DNA of 64,000 nucleotides from Pseudomonas alkylphenolica (GTDB lineage: Bacteria > Pseudomonadota > Gammaproteobacteria > Pseudomonadales > Pseudomonadaceae). Shown here piece by piece: positions 1 through 7,976 of this stretch. The stretch covers positions 310,001-374,000 of the forward strand of contig NZ_QJRG01000033.1 in NCBI RefSeq assembly GCF_004025535.1. The letters are read 5' to 3'. The notes under the pieces are model-generated. The model worked only from the letters and a program-made list of their open reading frames with translations. It had not been told where the DNA came from and did no database searches. Positions within the stretch are counted from its first letter, which is position 1. Each line of letters starts with the position of its first letter. A program made the position numbers and the translations under genes.

Positions 1-191
1 GCCAGCAGACCAAAACCGGTGTTGATGCCGTAGGCGGTGCGGTTTTCTGCGAGGATCTGCTCGACGCAGGCGACACTGGCGTCAATCGCCGCGCCCGCAC
101 TGGAGTCCAGGGTCAGCTGCACCGGTTGGCGATAGATCTCGCGCAGCTGTGCCAGGGTCAACTGCCCAGGCACCAGATTGAATGTATTCAT
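1..191 (-). CDS. hutH: Histidine ammonia-lyase, 5' part only (cut by window edge)
   Basis: The first 63 codons of a histidine ammonia-lyase, which converts L-histidine to urocanate plus ammonia, the first step of the hut pathway. ATG at 191. The N-terminus [13 protein letters not shown] and the conserved AYGINTGFG loop (carrying the catalytic Tyr of the MIO ammonia-lyase family) are visible. The rest, including the MIO segment, lies beyond the left edge. It follows the stop of a second hutH paralogue by 21 bases on the same strand, so it is the last visible gene of the hutU-transporter-hutH operon. Given the defect in the neighbouring copy, this one is probably the working enzyme, but that cannot be seen here. 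Confidence 0.9.
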   Translation of the reverse strand, partial: MNTFNLVPGQLTLAQLREIYRQPVQLTLDSSAGAAIDASVACVEQILAENRTAYGINTGFGLL

Positions 192-212
192 GACCTTACT
201 CCTTGTAGTTGT

Positions 213-1748
213 TCAATGCAGGGCCGGCAGCACGCGCTGCAGCAACCGGGGTTGTCTGAGCAGCTCGGCGGCACGGGCAATATCCGGCGCCAGCCAGCGG
301 TCTTCGAGGTAGGCCGGCACGTGCTCGCGCAGCAGGTGCCAGGCGGCGCCGGTGCCCGAACCGAAACCCTGTTCCTTGAGGAATTCGAAGGCCTGGGCGG
401 CCAGCAGGTACTCGATCGCCAGAATCTGTGTGCAATTTTCCAGCACCTTGTGCAGTTTCAGCGCCGCGTTGGTGCCCAGGCTCAGGTGGTCTTCCTGCAG
501 GCCGGAGGTCACATAGTTGTCGAGCACCGCAGGTTGTGCCAGCTGACGGTTTTCCGCGCACAGCGAGGCGGCGACGTACTGGGTGATCATCATTCCCGAG
601 TTGACCCCGGGGTTGCTCACCAGGAAGGCAGGCAAACCACTGACATGCGGATTGACCAGGCGGTCCAGGCGACGCTCGGCAATCGAGCCGATTTCTGCCA
701 TGGCAATGGCCAGCAGGTCGGCAGCCAGGGCCACGGACTGGCCGTGAGGGTTGGCCTGGGACATCACCCGGAAGTTATCCACAGTGCCCAGCAGCAGCGG
801 GTTGTCGTTGGCGCCATTGAGCTCGCACTCGATCTGGCGGGCGGCATGCACCAGCTGATCGCGGGACGCGCCGTGCACCTGCGGAATCGAACGGATGCTC
901 AACGCATCCTGAGTGCGAATGCCTTTGCTCGAAGCAATCACTTCACTGCCGTCGAGCAAAGCACGCAGATTCGCACCGACCCGTTGCATACCTGGGTGCG
1001 GCTTGAGCGCAATGATCTCGGCATCGAATGCATCGATCTGGCCGCGCTGAGCTTCAAAACTCATGGCCGAAATCACGTCGGCCCATTGCAACAGGCGCGT
1101 GGCGTCATCCAGGGCCAGGCAGCCGAGGCCGGTCATGCAAGGCGTACCGTTGACCAGGCAGAGCCCGTCCTTGGCGCCCAGCTTCACTGGTGACAGGCCT
1201 TCTTCGGCCAAGGCTTGCGCCGCCTCGACGATCTGCCCGCGGTAGCTGACCTTGCCGATGCCCAGCAGGCAGATGCCGACATGGGCCATGTGGGTCAGAT
1301 AACCCACCGAGCCCTGAGCCGGAACCTGCGGGGTGATACCGCGTTCGAGCAGCGCCAGCAGCGCCTCGACCACACTGCGTTGCAGGCCTGACTTGCCGTG
1401 GCTGTAGTTGACGATGGCCGCGCAGATGATCGCCCGGGTCTGCTCGTCCGCCAGCGCCGGGCCGACCCCGCAGGCATGGCTGAGCAAGGTATTGCGCGAC
1501 AGCTGGCTCAGCTGTTCGCCTTCCAGCGACACATTGCACAGCGCGCCAAGACCGGTGTTGACCCCATAGGCACGCTCGCGGCTCTGCACAATGCGTTGCA
1601 CGATGGCCTGGGCGTTTTCGATACGCGCCCAGGCTTGCGCCGACAGCTCCAGGTGTGCGCCATGGTGCGCTACCGCGACGACGTCCTGCCAACGCACCGG
1701 GGCGTCCGTGATGACGACAGTTTCAGCTTTCAACAGGTTGGCCCTCAC
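213..1748 (-). CDS. hutH1: HutH paralogue lacking the MIO-forming Ala-Ser-Gly triad
   Basis: A 511-aa member of the histidine/phenylalanine ammonia-lyase family. Retained family features: the SHACGVG His segment, AYGVNTGLG (Tyr loop), NGTP, NDNPLL and QEDHLSLG. Canonical HAL has GSVGASGDLAPLAH, whose ASG cyclises to the electrophilic MIO group. This protein reads [11 protein letters not shown] at residues 146-156, so three residues are deleted and Asp is replaced by Tyr. The canonical GGNFHAE segment is also changed (DNFRVM). GTG start, with a GTGA overlap with the upstream ABC ATPase stop, which implies translational coupling. Family knowledge says an MIO-less HAL should not deaminate histidine. 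It may be a regulatory or heteromeric partner, or carry another activity. P. fluorescens SBW25 also has two hutH genes of which, as I recall, only one is needed for growth on histidine. Length is typical of the family. Confidence 0.85.
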   Translation of the reverse strand: MRANLLKAETVVITDAPVRWQDVVAVAHHGAHLELSAQAWARIENAQAIVQRIVQSRERAYGVNTGLGALCNVSLEGEQLSQLSRNTLLSHACGVGPALADEQTRAIICAAIVNYSHGKSGLQRSVVEALLALLERGITPQVPAQGSVGYLTHMAHVGICLLGIGKVSYRGQIVEAAQALAEEGLSPVKLGAKDGLCLVNGTPCMTGLGCLALDDATRLLQWADVISAMSFEAQRGQIDAFDAEIIALKPHPGMQRVGANLRALLDGSEVIASSKGIRTQDALSIRSIPQVHGASRDQLVHAARQIECELNGANDNPLLLGTVDNFRVMSQANPHGQSVALAADLLAIAMAEIGSIAERRLDRLVNPHVSGLPAFLVSNPGVNSGMMITQYVAASLCAENRQLAQPAVLDNYVTSGLQEDHLSLGTNAALKLHKVLENCTQILAIEYLLAAQAFEFLKEQGFGSGTGAAWHLLREHVPAYLEDRWLAPDIARAAELLRQPRLLQRVLPALH

Positions 1749-2575
1749 ACAGTTGCCGCACGGCGTTGGACAAACCGGTCGACGTACTCGTCGGCCGGCG
1801 AATGGAGAATCTCTTTCGGTGTGCCCACCTGGATCAGACGGCCGTCCTTGAGGATCGCAATGCGATTACCGATACGCACCGCCTCATCGAGGTCATGGGT
1901 GATGAACACAATGGTCTTGTGCAGGGTTTTCTGCAGCTCCAGCAACTGGTCCTGCATCTCGGCGCGGATCAGCGGATCCAGGGCACTGAAGGCTTCGTCC
2001 ATGAGGATGATGTCGGTGTCTGCCGCCAGCGCCCGCGCCAGGCCGACACGCTGGCGCATGCCGCCGGAGAGCTGATGCGGATAAGACTTTTCGTAGCCCT
2101 TCAGGCCCACGGTGTTGATCCAGTGCAACGCGCGCTCGTTGCACAGCTGCTTGCTCTCGCCACGCACTTTCAGGCCATAGGCAACGTTGTCCAGCACGGT
2201 CTTGTGCGGCAGCAGGCCGAAGCTCTGGAACACCATGCTGATCTTGCGGCGACGGAATTGGCGCAAGGCCTCCATGTCGTACTTCAGAATGTCTTCGCCA
2301 TCGACCAGGATCGCCCCGCTGGTAGGGTCGATCAGGCGGTTGAAGTGCCGGACCAGCGTCGACTTGCCTGATCCGGACAGGCCCATGATGACGAAAATCT
2401 CGCCGCTGCCGATCGACAGCGACAGGTCATTGACCCCCACCACACAGCCGGTCTCGGCCAGCACCTGCTCTTTGCTGCGCTGCTGACGAATCAATTGCAG
2501 GGCGTCCTCGGCGCGCGCGCCGAAGATCTTGAAGACATTCTTCACTTCGATCTTGTTCATCGCCTGCGTGCTCAT
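1745..2575 (-). CDS. hutV: ABC transporter ATPase of histidine uptake system (ProV/OpuAA type)
   Basis: A 276-aa cytoplasmic ATPase of the quaternary-amine/proline ABC family. Walker [10 protein letters not shown], signature [15 protein letters not shown] and Walker [12 protein letters not shown] are all present, with the usual D-loop and the H-loop (FITHDLDEA). No C-terminal CBS domains, unlike ProV of E. coli. The stop overlaps the GTG of the hutH paralogue, and the ATG overlaps the permease stop (ATGA), so the genes are tightly coupled. Its place inside the hut operon, between hutU and the hutH genes, supports histidine (and perhaps urocanate) as substrate rather than betaine. Homologues in P. 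fluorescens are called HutXWV. Confidence 0.9.
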   Translation of the reverse strand: MSTQAMNKIEVKNVFKIFGARAEDALQLIRQQRSKEQVLAETGCVVGVNDLSLSIGSGEIFVIMGLSGSGKSTLVRHFNRLIDPTSGAILVDGEDILKYDMEALRQFRRRKISMVFQSFGLLPHKTVLDNVAYGLKVRGESKQLCNERALHWINTVGLKGYEKSYPHQLSGGMRQRVGLARALAADTDIILMDEAFSALDPLIRAEMQDQLLELQKTLHKTIVFITHDLDEAVRIGNRIAILKDGRLIQVGTPKEILHSPADEYVDRFVQRRAATV

Positions 2576-3423
2576 TTGCTCACCTCATGCCGTGGACGGC
2601 CATAGGCTTGAGTAATACGGTCGATCACCACCGCCAGAATCACGATCGCCAGGCCCGCTTCCAGACCGCGACCGACGTTGAGCGTCTGGATTCCCACCAG
2701 CACATCTTCACCCAGGCCACGGGCACCGATCATCGAGGCGATCACTACCATCGACAACGCCATCATGGTGGTCTGGTTGATGCCGGCCATGATGCTCGGC
2801 AGGGCCAGCGGCAATTGCACGCCGAACAGTTGCTGCCAGCGGTTGGCACCGAAGGCATTGATCGCTTCCATGACCTCGCCGTCGACCTGACGGATACCCA
2901 GGTCGGTGAGACGGATCAGCGGCGGCGCAGCGTAGATCACAGTGGCGAAGATCGCCGGTACCTTGCCCAGGCCGAACAGCATCAGCACCGGTATCAGGTA
3001 CACAAAACTGGGCATGGTCTGCATGATGTCCAGTAGCGGCATCAGCACCGCGCGCAGGCGGTTGCTGCGCGCCGACAGTATCCCCAGGGGAATGCCGACC
3101 AGTACCGATATCAGCGTGGCCACCAGCATCAGCGCCAGGGTTTGCATCAGCTTGTCCCACAACCCGACGGCGCCCACCAGAAACAGCAGGCCGACAATCA
3201 CCACTGTCGGCAGCACACGCCGCGTGGCGTGCCAGGCAATCGCCCCGACCACGGCCAGCATCAACCACCAGGGCGTGGCACGCAGCAGACCTTCAAGGTT
3301 GACGATCGCCCACAGCAGGGTGTCGGAAATGTGCCGGAACACATCGCCGTAGTTTGTCACCAGCGCATCGACCCAGCCATTGACCCAGTCGGCGATGGAG
3401 AAGGTAAAGTTTTCGGGAAACAT
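2572..3423 (-). CDS. hutW: ABC transporter permease of histidine uptake system (ProW type)
   Basis: Inner-membrane permease of about 283 aa with an N-terminal amphipathic stretch ([17 protein letters not shown]) and several hydrophobic segments. The cytoplasmic EAA-type loop ([21 protein letters not shown]) shows the family. I chose the ATG at 3423. An in-frame GTG at 3432 would add three residues, but neither start has a clear Shine-Dalgarno sequence and the MFPE start fits the family. It pairs with the overlapping ATPase gene downstream and the periplasmic binding protein gene upstream, forming a complete importer. Confidence 0.88.
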   Translation of the reverse strand: MFPENFTFSIADWVNGWVDALVTNYGDVFRHISDTLLWAIVNLEGLLRATPWWLMLAVVGAIAWHATRRVLPTVVIVGLLFLVGAVGLWDKLMQTLALMLVATLISVLVGIPLGILSARSNRLRAVLMPLLDIMQTMPSFVYLIPVLMLFGLGKVPAIFATVIYAAPPLIRLTDLGIRQVDGEVMEAINAFGANRWQQLFGVQLPLALPSIMAGINQTTMMALSMVVIASMIGARGLGEDVLVGIQTLNVGRGLEAGLAIVILAVVIDRITQAYGRPRHEVSK

Positions 3424-3453
3424 AGGGTTCACTCGTCAGGTCGAAGTGAGCGC

Positions 3454-4422
3454 TCAAAGCGCCGCATTGATCTTCTTGGCCGCGTCTTCACTGACCCATG
3501 CCTGCCAGACTTCAGGATGTTCCTTGAGGAACAGCTTGGCCAGCTTCGGCGACTCGATCCGCTCTCTGGTCATGCGGGCCAGGTTCTGGTTGAGCAGGTC
3601 GATCGGCAGATTGACCTTTTCCAGTACCGCGACCAGCTCGGGGGCCTGCTCGTGGAATGCCTTGGAGAGCCCGACCTTGATCGATACGCTCTTGTCCACG
3701 CCCGGTTTTTCTTCCAGCTTGACCAGGTCGACCTGGCCCATCAGCGGGGTTGGCGTCCAGTAGTAGAACAGGATCGGCTCGCCGCGCTTGTAGCTCGACA
3801 GCACCGCCGCATCCAGGGCCGGGCCGGTGCCAGGGCGGAAGTTGGTGTAGCTCGACTCCAGGCCGTACTCCTTGAGCATCTGGCTGTTGTCCAGCTCGCA
3901 GGTCCAACCGGCCGGGCAGTTGTAGAAACGGCCTTTGCCAGGCTCTTCCGGGTCCCTGAATACAGCGGCGTACTTGCTCAGGTCGGCAATGCTCTTGAGG
4001 TCCGGAGCCTTGGCCTCGAGCTTGCGCTTGGCGTCGCCTTCAATCACGTAGCGTGGCACGTACCAACCTTCAACCGCGCCCACCACTGGCGCACCGACAC
4101 CGACCACTTTGCCGGCCGCTTCGGCCTTCTTCCAGACCTCGCTGCGCCCTACCCACTCTTCGGCAAACACCTGGATGTCATTGGTGCCCAGGGCATTCTC
4201 CATGGTGATGGAGTTGCCCGGCAGGCTGTCGGTTTCGCAGCCGTAGCCGTTTTTGAGCACAAACTGCATCACGTCGGTCAGCAGCATGCCGCTTTCCCAG
4301 TTCAGCCCGGCGAATTTCACCGGTTTGCCGGATTCGCACCAGCTGGCCGCCTGGCTGGCACCGGCAATGCCGAGCAGGCCAAGGGCAAACAGCGACGCGA
4401 GCAGGGTCTTGGTGGTTTTCAT
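3454..4422 (-). CDS. hutX: Periplasmic histidine-binding protein of ABC transporter (ProX type)
   Basis: A 322-aa substrate-binding protein of the glycine-betaine/proline-binding class. It starts with a clear Sec signal peptide (MKTTKTLLASLFALGLLGIAGASQAA) followed by the mature ASWCESGKPVKFAGLNWESG. It delivers ligand to the HutW/HutV membrane complex. First transporter gene after hutU, separated from it by 132 bases that contain a strong hairpin, so its expression may be set apart from hutU. Substrate is inferred from operon context. Sequence alone would also allow betaine or choline. Confidence 0.87.
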   Translation of the reverse strand: MKTTKTLLASLFALGLLGIAGASQAASWCESGKPVKFAGLNWESGMLLTDVMQFVLKNGYGCETDSLPGNSITMENALGTNDIQVFAEEWVGRSEVWKKAEAAGKVVGVGAPVVGAVEGWYVPRYVIEGDAKRKLEAKAPDLKSIADLSKYAAVFRDPEEPGKGRFYNCPAGWTCELDNSQMLKEYGLESSYTNFRPGTGPALDAAVLSSYKRGEPILFYYWTPTPLMGQVDLVKLEEKPGVDKSVSIKVGLSKAFHEQAPELVAVLEKVNLPIDLLNQNLARMTRERIESPKLAKLFLKEHPEVWQAWVSEDAAKKINAAL

Positions 4423-4515
4423 TGCGTGACGCTCCCAAACATGAAAGTGGATATCGGCAGTCCAGTGGCAAACGCAGCCATGCGTGCGGTCGTCCCTTTC
4501 CCTGAAACGACGTCA

Positions 4516-4545
4516 GCGGGGGTACGCTCTGCGGCCCACCCCCGC
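4516..4545 (-). terminator. Intercistronic hairpin between hutU and hutX
   Basis: Perfect 8-bp inverted repeat GCGGGGGT / ACCCCCGC with a 14-base loop, lying 10 bases after the hutU stop in the direction of transcription. The bases that follow on the minus strand (TGACGTCGTTTC) are only mildly T-rich. It may be a partial terminator or an mRNA-stability/processing hairpin rather than a full stop, since the transporter genes follow in the same direction. Confidence 0.4.
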
Positions 4546-4554
4546 AACGCAGGA

Positions 4555-6234
4555 TCAGCCGGTAATCATCGGCAGGTTCAGCCCCTGCTCTTTGGCGCAA
4601 TCAATGGCGATCTGGTAGCCGGCATCCGCGTGGCGCATAACGCCGGTACCCGGATCGTTGGTCAGCACGCGAGCGATACGCTCGGCAGCCTCGTCGGTGC
4701 CATCACAGACGATGACCATGCCCGAATGCTGGGAGAAGCCCATGCCGACGCCACCACCGTGGTGCAGCGACACCCAGGTAGCCCCGCTGGCGGTATTGAG
4801 CAGGGCGTTGAGCAGCGGCCAGTCGGACACAGCGTCGGAGCCGTCCTGCATCGACTCGGTTTCGCGGTTCGGGCTCGACACCGAACCGGAATCCAGGTGA
4901 TCACGGCCGATCACGATCGGCGCCGACAGCTCACCGCGGCGGACCATCTCGTTGAACGCCAGCCCCAGCTTGGCGCGCTGGCCCAGGCCGACCCAGCAGA
5001 TACGGGCCGGCAAGCCCTGGAAGCTGATGCGCTCGCGGGCCATGTCCAGCCAGTTGTGCAGGTGGGCATCGTCCGGGATCAGCTCCTTGACCTTGGCGTC
5101 GGTCTTGTAGATGTCTTCGGCATTGCCCGACAACGCCGCCCAGCGGAACGGACCGATACCGCGGCAGAACAGCGGGCGGATGTAGGCCGGCACGAAACCC
5201 GGGAAGTCGAACGCATTGCTCACGCCCTCCTCCTTGGCCATCTGACGGATATTGTTACCGTAGTCGAAAGTCGGCACGCCCTGCTTCTGGAACTCGAGCA
5301 TGGCTTTGACGTGCACGGCCATCGATTGCTTGGCGGCCTTGACCACTGCAGCAGGCTCGGTCTGCGCGCGATCGCGGTACTGCTCCCAGGTCCAGCCGGC
5401 GGGCAGGTAACCGTTGAGCGGGTCGTGGGCGCTGGTCTGGTCAGTGACCATGTCCGGACGTACACCGCGCTTGATCAGTTCCGGCAGGATTTCCGCGGCG
5501 TTACCCAGCAGGGCGATGGAGATGGCCTTGCCTTCGCCGGTGTACTTGGCGATGCGTGCCAGGGCGTCGTCCAGGTCCTTGGCTTGCTCGTCGACGTAAC
5601 GGCTGCTCAGGCGGAAGTCGATGCGGCTCTGCTGGCATTCGATGTTCAGCGAGCAGGCACCGGCCAGGGTCGCTGCCAGCGGTTGTGCGCCGCCCATGCC
5701 GCCCAGGCCTGCGGTCAGTACCCACTTGCCCTTGAGGCTGCCGTTGTAGTGCTGACGGCCGGCTTCCACGAAGGTTTCGTAAGTGCCCTGGACGATGCCC
5801 TGGCTGCCGATGTAGATCCAGCTGCCTGCGGTCATCTGGCCGTACATGGCGAGGCCCTTGGCGTCCAGTTCGTTGAAGTGTTCCCAGTTGGCCCAGTGCG
5901 GTACCAGGTTGGAGTTGGCGATCAGTACACGGGGGGCGTTGCTGTGGGTCTTGAACACGCCGACCGGCTTGCCCGACTGAACCAGCAGGGTTTCGTCGTC
6001 ATTGAGGTGGGTCAGGCTTTCAACGATCTTGTCGTAGCAGGCCCAGTTGCGCGCCGCGCGGCCGATGCCACCGTATACCACCAGCTCCTTCGGGTTTTCC
6101 GCCACTTCCGGGTCGAGGTTGTTCATCAGCATGCGCAGCGGCGCTTCGGTCAGCCAGCTTTTCGCCGTCAGCTTGTTACCGCGCGGGGCACGAATCTCGA
6201 CATCACGGAATTTGTTCAGGTTGTTGTCAGTCAC
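4555..6234 (-). CDS. hutU: Urocanate hydratase (urocanase)
   Basis: A 559-aa urocanase, which converts urocanate to imidazolone propionate with tightly bound NAD+, the second hut step. The typical N-terminus ([19 protein letters not shown]), the nucleotide-binding [10 protein letters not shown] stretch and the urocanase signature around [16 protein letters not shown] (with the conserved Cys) are visible. Length is standard. The start is GTG at 6234, preceded by AGGAG at normal spacing. It heads the minus-strand catabolic operon (hutU-hutXWV-hutH-hutH) and is driven by the sigma-54/HutC-controlled region at 6344-6377. Confidence 0.97.
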   Translation of the reverse strand: MTDNNLNKFRDVEIRAPRGNKLTAKSWLTEAPLRMLMNNLDPEVAENPKELVVYGGIGRAARNWACYDKIVESLTHLNDDETLLVQSGKPVGVFKTHSNAPRVLIANSNLVPHWANWEHFNELDAKGLAMYGQMTAGSWIYIGSQGIVQGTYETFVEAGRQHYNGSLKGKWVLTAGLGGMGGAQPLAATLAGACSLNIECQQSRIDFRLSSRYVDEQAKDLDDALARIAKYTGEGKAISIALLGNAAEILPELIKRGVRPDMVTDQTSAHDPLNGYLPAGWTWEQYRDRAQTEPAAVVKAAKQSMAVHVKAMLEFQKQGVPTFDYGNNIRQMAKEEGVSNAFDFPGFVPAYIRPLFCRGIGPFRWAALSGNAEDIYKTDAKVKELIPDDAHLHNWLDMARERISFQGLPARICWVGLGQRAKLGLAFNEMVRRGELSAPIVIGRDHLDSGSVSSPNRETESMQDGSDAVSDWPLLNALLNTASGATWVSLHHGGGVGMGFSQHSGMVIVCDGTDEAAERIARVLTNDPGTGVMRHADAGYQIAIDCAKEQGLNLPMITG

Positions 6235-6343
6235 GAAAAGGGCTCCTAAAGCGATCTATCCAGACCCGACCCGGCAGCGGGTCAGTGGGCGGTTTCAACA
6301 GCGCAGACGGGACGGCCTATCCACTCTTACGCACACATCTTTA

Positions 6344-6357
6344 CTTGTACATACAAG
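6344..6357 (-). promoter_or_regulatory. HutC operator of hutU
   Basis: CTTGTACATACAAG is a perfect 6-bp inverted repeat with a 2-base spacer and contains the HutC core TGTA-N2-TACA. It covers the expected transcription start of the sigma-54 promoter next to it, a position where a bound HutC repressor would block initiation until urocanate relieves it. Confidence 0.85.
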
Positions 6358-6362
6358 CATAT

Positions 6363-6377
6363 GCAATTGAGCGGCCA
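6363..6377 (-). promoter_or_regulatory. Sigma-54 (-24/-12) promoter of hutU operon
   Basis: On the minus strand the sequence reads TGGCCGCTCAATTGC, followed by A. It has GG and GC exactly 10 bases apart and an intact TTGCA -12 element. The predicted start point is near 6351, inside the HutC box. In other pseudomonads the hutU promoter is reported to depend on RpoN with CbrB or NtrC as activator, which agrees. Confidence 0.75.
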
Positions 6378-6547
6378 AGTCAGTAAAGGCCTTGCTGAAA
6401 AAACCGTGAGCGATGGCGAACCCCTTGAATTACAAGGCGCGGCGAGAAAGGGGACTTGCCAGGGAGATGGCTAGAAAACAGGCTGCTGCCAAGGCGGCAT
6501 TGCGCCACCTTGAGGCAATCGGTAACAGCCTGGGTAAAAAAGGTGCG

Positions 6548-7126
6548 TTACCGAGATACGTCCGACAGCTCGACGACGCAGCAACGGCCGTCAACTTCCA
6601 GTTCGAACAACTGCGCGTTACCGCTCAGTTGTACACAGTCATACAACCCCATCACCTGCTGTGGATGCCCGGCGATACGAAGGTTCAAGGTGTCTTGCGC
6701 ACAGAACAGCAACAAGGTGCTGGCCGCGCTGAACAAGCGGGTCGGCTCTGCGAACCACTGCAACCGCGCACGGTAACGCTGCGGCGCATAGATCAGGTTG
6801 AAATCGCGAATGGCGCCTCCCAGCAACCGGCAGTTGGCCTGGCTCTCACCGCTGAACGCAAAGGCATCGAATGGCAACAGGTCACGGCTGGGCTGGCCAT
6901 CCACCTGCAGGACCATGCCGTCGCCCTGCAGCACGCTGATGATTCGTTGGTAACCGCTGAAGCTGGAGAAACCACCGGACTCGGCGATATCCGCTATCGA
7001 CAGTCGCCAGCCAAAGCCCTCAAGGCCTGCACCACCGTCACGGGTGATTTCTTCGGTACTGCCGCCGCCGTTCTTCCACGGCATGCGGGGGTAATCCCTG
7101 GCGCGTAATACCTGCATCTGACTCAT
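6548..7126 (-). CDS. hutD: HutD family protein (governor of hut expression)
   Basis: A 192-aa cupin-like HutD protein (MSQMQVLRARDYPRMPWKNGGGSTEEITRD, with the PWKNGGG motif). HutD is not an enzyme of the pathway. In P. fluorescens it is thought to limit hut overexpression, perhaps by binding formylglutamate or urocanate. Its ATG overlaps the hutC stop (ATGA), so the two are co-translated. It is the last gene of the hutCD unit before the hutU promoter region. Confidence 0.93.
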   Translation of the reverse strand: MSQMQVLRARDYPRMPWKNGGGSTEEITRDGGAGLEGFGWRLSIADIAESGGFSSFSGYQRIISVLQGDGMVLQVDGQPSRDLLPFDAFAFSGESQANCRLLGGAIRDFNLIYAPQRYRARLQWFAEPTRLFSAASTLLLFCAQDTLNLRIAGHPQQVMGLYDCVQLSGNAQLFELEVDGRCCVVELSDVSR

Positions 7127-7869
7127 TTGCTGAAGCGTCCTTCAAGGCGATGGCGGGAACCCGGGTGAATCAGACGCGCAGCCGTCACCGGCTGGCGACC
7201 CGACCAGGTGCGCCGGCGAATCAGCAGGCACGGCTCACCCGGTTCGATCTGCAACAGGCTGCATTCTTCCGGCTCGGCCAGGATCGCTTCGACGACATGC
7301 TCGCCTTCGGTCAAGGGAGCCACCTGGGACAGGTAGGCATACGGCGTCTGCCGGGTGAAGTCCTGCTTGAGGTAATCCGGGGCAATCTGTGCGTTGACGA
7401 AACGGTCTTCGATCTGCACCGGCACACCGTTCTCGTAATGCACGATCAGCGAATGAAAGACCCGCTGCCCTTCACGCATGTCCAGCGCCAGAGCCCGCTC
7501 GGAACCGGCCGCCTCTTCGGCGAGTGTCACCACCCGACAACTATGCTGATGGCCACGGGCGGCGATCTCATCAGCGATGTTGTGGACCTCGAACAGCGCC
7601 GAACGGGTCTTGGGCTCGGCGACAAACGTGCCGACGCCCTGCATGCGCACCAGCAGGCCTTCGGCGGTGAGTTCACGCAGGGCACGGTTGATGGTCATGC
7701 GACTGAAACCCAGCTGGCTGACCAGTTCGCTTTCCGAGGGCACCCGGTGGTGCGGCGGCCAGCTGCCATTCTGGATCTGCTGGACGATCATCTGTTTGAC
7801 CCGGGCGTACAGTGGCGCCGGCCCCTCGCCCATCTGGGCAACCAGCGCGGAGACAGGAGGTGTCGGCAC
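7123..7869 (-). CDS. hutC: Histidine utilisation repressor HutC (GntR family)
   Basis: A 248-aa GntR/HutC-type repressor. The N-terminal winged helix (about residues 18-85, with RVPSESELVSQLGFSRMTINRALRELTAEG read across it) binds TGTA-N2-TACA boxes. The C-terminal UTRA domain binds the inducer urocanate. GTG start at 7869 preceded by AAAGGA at 8-base spacing. An ATG 12 codons later is less well placed. It is divergent from hutF, and the shared region carries a HutC box, so the gene is probably autoregulated. HutC boxes also occur before hutU. Confidence 0.95.
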   Translation of the reverse strand: MPTPPVSALVAQMGEGPAPLYARVKQMIVQQIQNGSWPPHHRVPSESELVSQLGFSRMTINRALRELTAEGLLVRMQGVGTFVAEPKTRSALFEVHNIADEIAARGHQHSCRVVTLAEEAAGSERALALDMREGQRVFHSLIVHYENGVPVQIEDRFVNAQIAPDYLKQDFTRQTPYAYLSQVAPLTEGEHVVEAILAEPEECSLLQIEPGEPCLLIRRRTWSGRQPVTAARLIHPGSRHRLEGRFSK

Positions 7870-7913
7870 GGCGCATATCCTTTTCTGTGGGAGTGAACGG
7901 TAGCTTGCCGGAG

Positions 7914-7950
7914 TTTACCCAGCAGGCAAACGTCTGTATATGTATATACA
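7914..7950 (+). promoter_or_regulatory. hutF promoter with overlapping HutC operator
   Basis: TTTACC (7914-7919) and TATATG (7937-7942) make a plausible sigma-70 promoter with 17-base spacing for hutF. The perfect palindrome TGTATATACA (7941-7950) matches the HutC core TGTA-N2-TACA. A second, longer symmetric arrangement (TGTATA-N4-TATACA, 7935-7950) overlaps it. Repressor bound here would cover the -10 region of hutF and could also affect the divergent hutC. Confidence 0.7.
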
Positions 7951-7976
7951 AATAATCACAACGAGGTGCCGCGTCG

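Larger units (their letters stand above)
6235..6547. other. hutU-hutD intergenic region
   Basis: 313 bases between the hutD stop and the hutU start, both genes reading leftwards. The part near hutU holds the sigma-54 promoter and HutC box. The part near hutD holds a 9-bp hairpin (6490-6498 with 6504-6512, one G-U pair in RNA) without a T-tract directly after it, which may mark the end of the hutCD transcript. An open frame on the plus strand from 6413 runs into antisense hutD. Its first part is very basic and rich in codons rare in this genome (AGG, AGA, CGA, GGA), so I do not call it a gene. Confidence 0.6.

Noticed and set aside
3142..6249. Very long plus-strand frame (over 1000 codons) across hutW, hutX and hutU
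   Set aside because: It is the antisense frame of well-recognised hut genes in G+C-rich DNA. Its translation has no family motifs and is low-complexity rich in His, Gln, Val and Arg.
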